Below, one piece after another: positions 62,909-64,000 of a stretch of DNA of 64,000 bases (positions are counted from its first letter, which is position 1; the number at the start of each line of letters is the position of its first letter). Source of the stretch: an uncultured Tenacibaculum sp. Its GTDB lineage: Bacteria; Bacteroidota; Bacteroidia; Flavobacteriales; Flavobacteriaceae. Where the stretch lies: positions 124,001 to 188,000 of the forward strand of contig NZ_CANMLT010000005.1 of the NCBI RefSeq assembly GCF_947498805.1, given 5' to 3'. A program made the translations under genes and the position numbers. A model generated the notes under the pieces. It searched no databases. It was not told the DNA's origin and was given only the letters and a program-made list of their open reading frames with translations.

Positions 62909-63030
62909 CAATCACGAAAACTTTACTAAGAACAATAAACTATGATCTAAATTCAAAAGTTTGTGGTCTTAAAGCTGCTACTATCCTAATACAAGAAAAC
63001 TATAAAACGTTAAACAATTGCACAGAATAA
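62740..63030 (+). CDS. Short hypothetical protein, duplicated N-terminus
   Basis: 96 residues. The first 56 (start MNTSHKLQALSIEKIKR, then FSEIIYDENNHFFDLYLK) match the start of the gene at 63645; then the sequences part, and this copy continues with an unrelated 40-residue tail (TITKTLLRTINYDLNSKVCG) to TAA. The partner copy continues much further, so this one is probably a truncated or chimeric derivative. The next gene begins 13 bases before its stop in another frame. Confidence 0.5.
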   Translation: MNTSHKLQALSIEKIKRNFTLINSIYFSEIIYDENNHFFDLYLKIGANGNLTPQIKTITKTLLRTINYDLNSKVCGLKAATILIQENYKTLNNCTE

Positions 63031-63593
63031 CTCAATACATAATAGAATTAATCAGAATTGACTTTTTTGCAACTTTTGCTATATTTTCTATAATCGTTTT
63101 TGTTTTTAAATTATCTAAATGGAAACAAGAAACCGTTACACAAGTTGATAATCGAATAGTCAATTCAATTCCTAAAATTGGAATTATATGGTTTGTGCTA
63201 TTTATATCACAAGATATAATTCTAAACCTTACAGATTCTCAAACAAACTATACTCCTAAGTACAGATATATAGTAATTATTCAATATACAATCTGGTTAT
63301 TTTTAACTCAATTGTTTAGAATAAATTTCATCAAGAAAAATTACTTAATAAGGATTTTTCTAAGCTTAATGTTTTTCTTAGACTTCGAACGTTTTGATAT
63401 ATTAATGATAGTGTTATCCAAAAATGGGATTCCAGATACATGGATCCAAAATGGAAACAATATGAATATTTTTGAAACTGTATTTGCATACAAGTTGTTA
63501 TTTTTCACCGTATTTATAAAATTGATTTTATATTTTTCAATTAATTACTTCTTAAAAAGTATTGAATCAAAAAAAAGTTACAGAAATAACTAA
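63018..63593 (+). CDS. Membrane protein of unknown function
   Basis: 191 residues if translation starts at the TTG at 63018, which overlaps the preceding gene by 13 bases; the true start is uncertain. Five hydrophobic segments are visible (about residues 14-31, 52-68, 88-105, 110-130 and 160-182), so it is a polytopic inner-membrane protein. No motif is recognised. It is bracketed by the two copies of the 199-bp repeat and may have been carried in with the duplication. Confidence 0.5.
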   Translation: MHRITQYIIELIRIDFFATFAIFSIIVFVFKLSKWKQETVTQVDNRIVNSIPKIGIIWFVLFISQDIILNLTDSQTNYTPKYRYIVIIQYTIWLFLTQLFRINFIKKNYLIRIFLSLMFFLDFERFDILMIVLSKNGIPDTWIQNGNNMNIFETVFAYKLLFFTVFIKLILYFSINYFLKSIESKKSYRNN

Positions 63594-63614
63594 AAACATT
63601 GCTTTCAAATTTTA

Positions 63615-63813
63615 CCTTAGAAAAACATCTAAAACTAATCATCAATGAATACATCTCACAAATTGCAAGCGCTGTCAATCGAAAAAATAAAGCGAGATTT
63701 TATACTGATCAATTCAATATATTTTTCGGAGATTATTTATGATGAAAACAACCAGTTTTTTGACTTGTATCTAAAAACTGGAGCAAATGGAAATCTATCA
63801 CCACAAATAAAAA
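63615..63813 (+). repeat. 199-bp direct repeat, right copy
   Basis: Matches 62710-62908. The ATG of the downstream gene lies at 63645, exactly 905 bases after the ATG in the left copy. Confidence 0.9.
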
Positions 63814-64000
63814 TATACAATGAACTAATTGAAAACCTGAATAAATATCTGACTAAAATTAATACATATATTAAATCAACTTACACAAACTCTGAAAAGA
63901 AAAAAGCAGCTGAACTGAATGAAAAAAAACTAAAAATTAGTGTTGTTGAAATTTCAGGTGACAATTATAGCTTTGACACAGTATTAATCTGTGAAAAGGA
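63645..64000 (+). CDS. Hypothetical protein, 3' end outside the window
   Basis: The frame is open from the ATG at 63645 to the window edge (118 codons visible). It starts like the gene at 62740 and then continues with an amphipathic lysine-rich helix (NELIENLNKYLTKINTYIKS) and a strand segment (KISVVEISGDNYSFDTVLIC). The end part resembles small immunity-type or DUF6985-like proteins, but the match is weak. It is the fuller of the two copies and may be the parent gene. Confidence 0.55.
   Translation, partial: MNTSHKLQALSIEKIKRDFILINSIYFSEIIYDENNQFFDLYLKTGANGNLSPQIKIYNELIENLNKYLTKINTYIKSTYTNSEKKKAAELNEKKLKISVVEISGDNYSFDTVLICEK

Overview
The window is low-GC DNA from a member of the Bacteroidota, most likely a marine Flavobacteriaceae of the Tenacibaculum/Polaribacter kind. 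The evidence is the family content (DUF5916 barrel protein, LytS/LytTR pair, HTHP heme protein, DUF6952 and DUF7000 proteins, many lipoproteins with a short leader and a Cys lipobox), promoter elements of the Bacteroidota type TAnnTTTG, and A-rich start regions without strong Shine-Dalgarno sequences. The genus is an inference; no rRNA gene is present.

Layout. (1) 1-17.7 kb is accessory. It holds small hypothetical, membrane and lipoprotein genes, a DUF6193 protein, an esterase, a metalloprotease-like lipoprotein whose leader and upstream region are duplicated 2.3 kb downstream, and a secreted trypsin-like protease. Next comes a methionine cassette (Lrp/AsnC regulator, mesX, mesD, TSUP transporter) lying between two direct repeats that include the end of the protease gene. 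A YwqK-type lipoprotein, a soluble hypothetical protein, and a reverse transcriptase plus SLATT membrane protein with a structured RNA candidate between them complete the region. Copies of one intergenic repeat sit at the module boundaries. (2) 17.7-23.5 kb: DUF5916 outer-membrane protein, a LytS/LytTR two-component pair, a phosphotransferase and a small secreted protein. (3) 23.5-28.4 kb is an oxidative-stress block: DUF6952 protein, thioredoxin, peroxiredoxin, KatG, a Crp/Fnr regulator and a hexameric tyrosine-coordinated heme protein. (4) 28.4-33.7 kb, minus strand: NtrC-type regulator without a DNA-binding domain, membrane proteins, MscS channel and a NatAB-like ABC exporter. (5) 33.8-39.9 kb: fatty-acid beta-oxidation operon marR-fadN-fadA-fadE with two palindromic operators at its promoter. 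(6) 40-53.9 kb: mixed core and accessory genes, including a caspase-like lipoprotein, an SDR/HxlR divergent pair, an acetyltransferase, two AraC regulators, a CPBP protease, a membrane LytTR protein, a DUF2306/serine-hydrolase/TPR fusion that looks catalytically degenerate, thioredoxin reductase, tRNA-Pro(TGG), and NTF2-like, DinB and ankyrin proteins. (7) 53.9-64 kb is accessory again: secreted or lipid-anchored hypothetical proteins, a beta-lactamase-fold hydrolase, a eukaryote-like FCP/SCP phosphatase, and a duplicated 199-bp gene start at the right edge.

How the genes work together. KatG, peroxiredoxin, thioredoxin and thioredoxin reductase form a peroxide and thiol defence set; the Crp/Fnr regulator probably controls the heme protein through an inverted repeat near its promoter. 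MesX/MesD make methionine from homocysteine by the folate-independent, oxygen-dependent route. fadN-fadA-fadE run beta-oxidation under the MarR repressor. The most interesting system is the reverse transcriptase-ncRNA-SLATT module at 15.46-17.63 kb, a probable antiphage defence unit of the DRT (UG/Abi RT) kind with a membrane effector.
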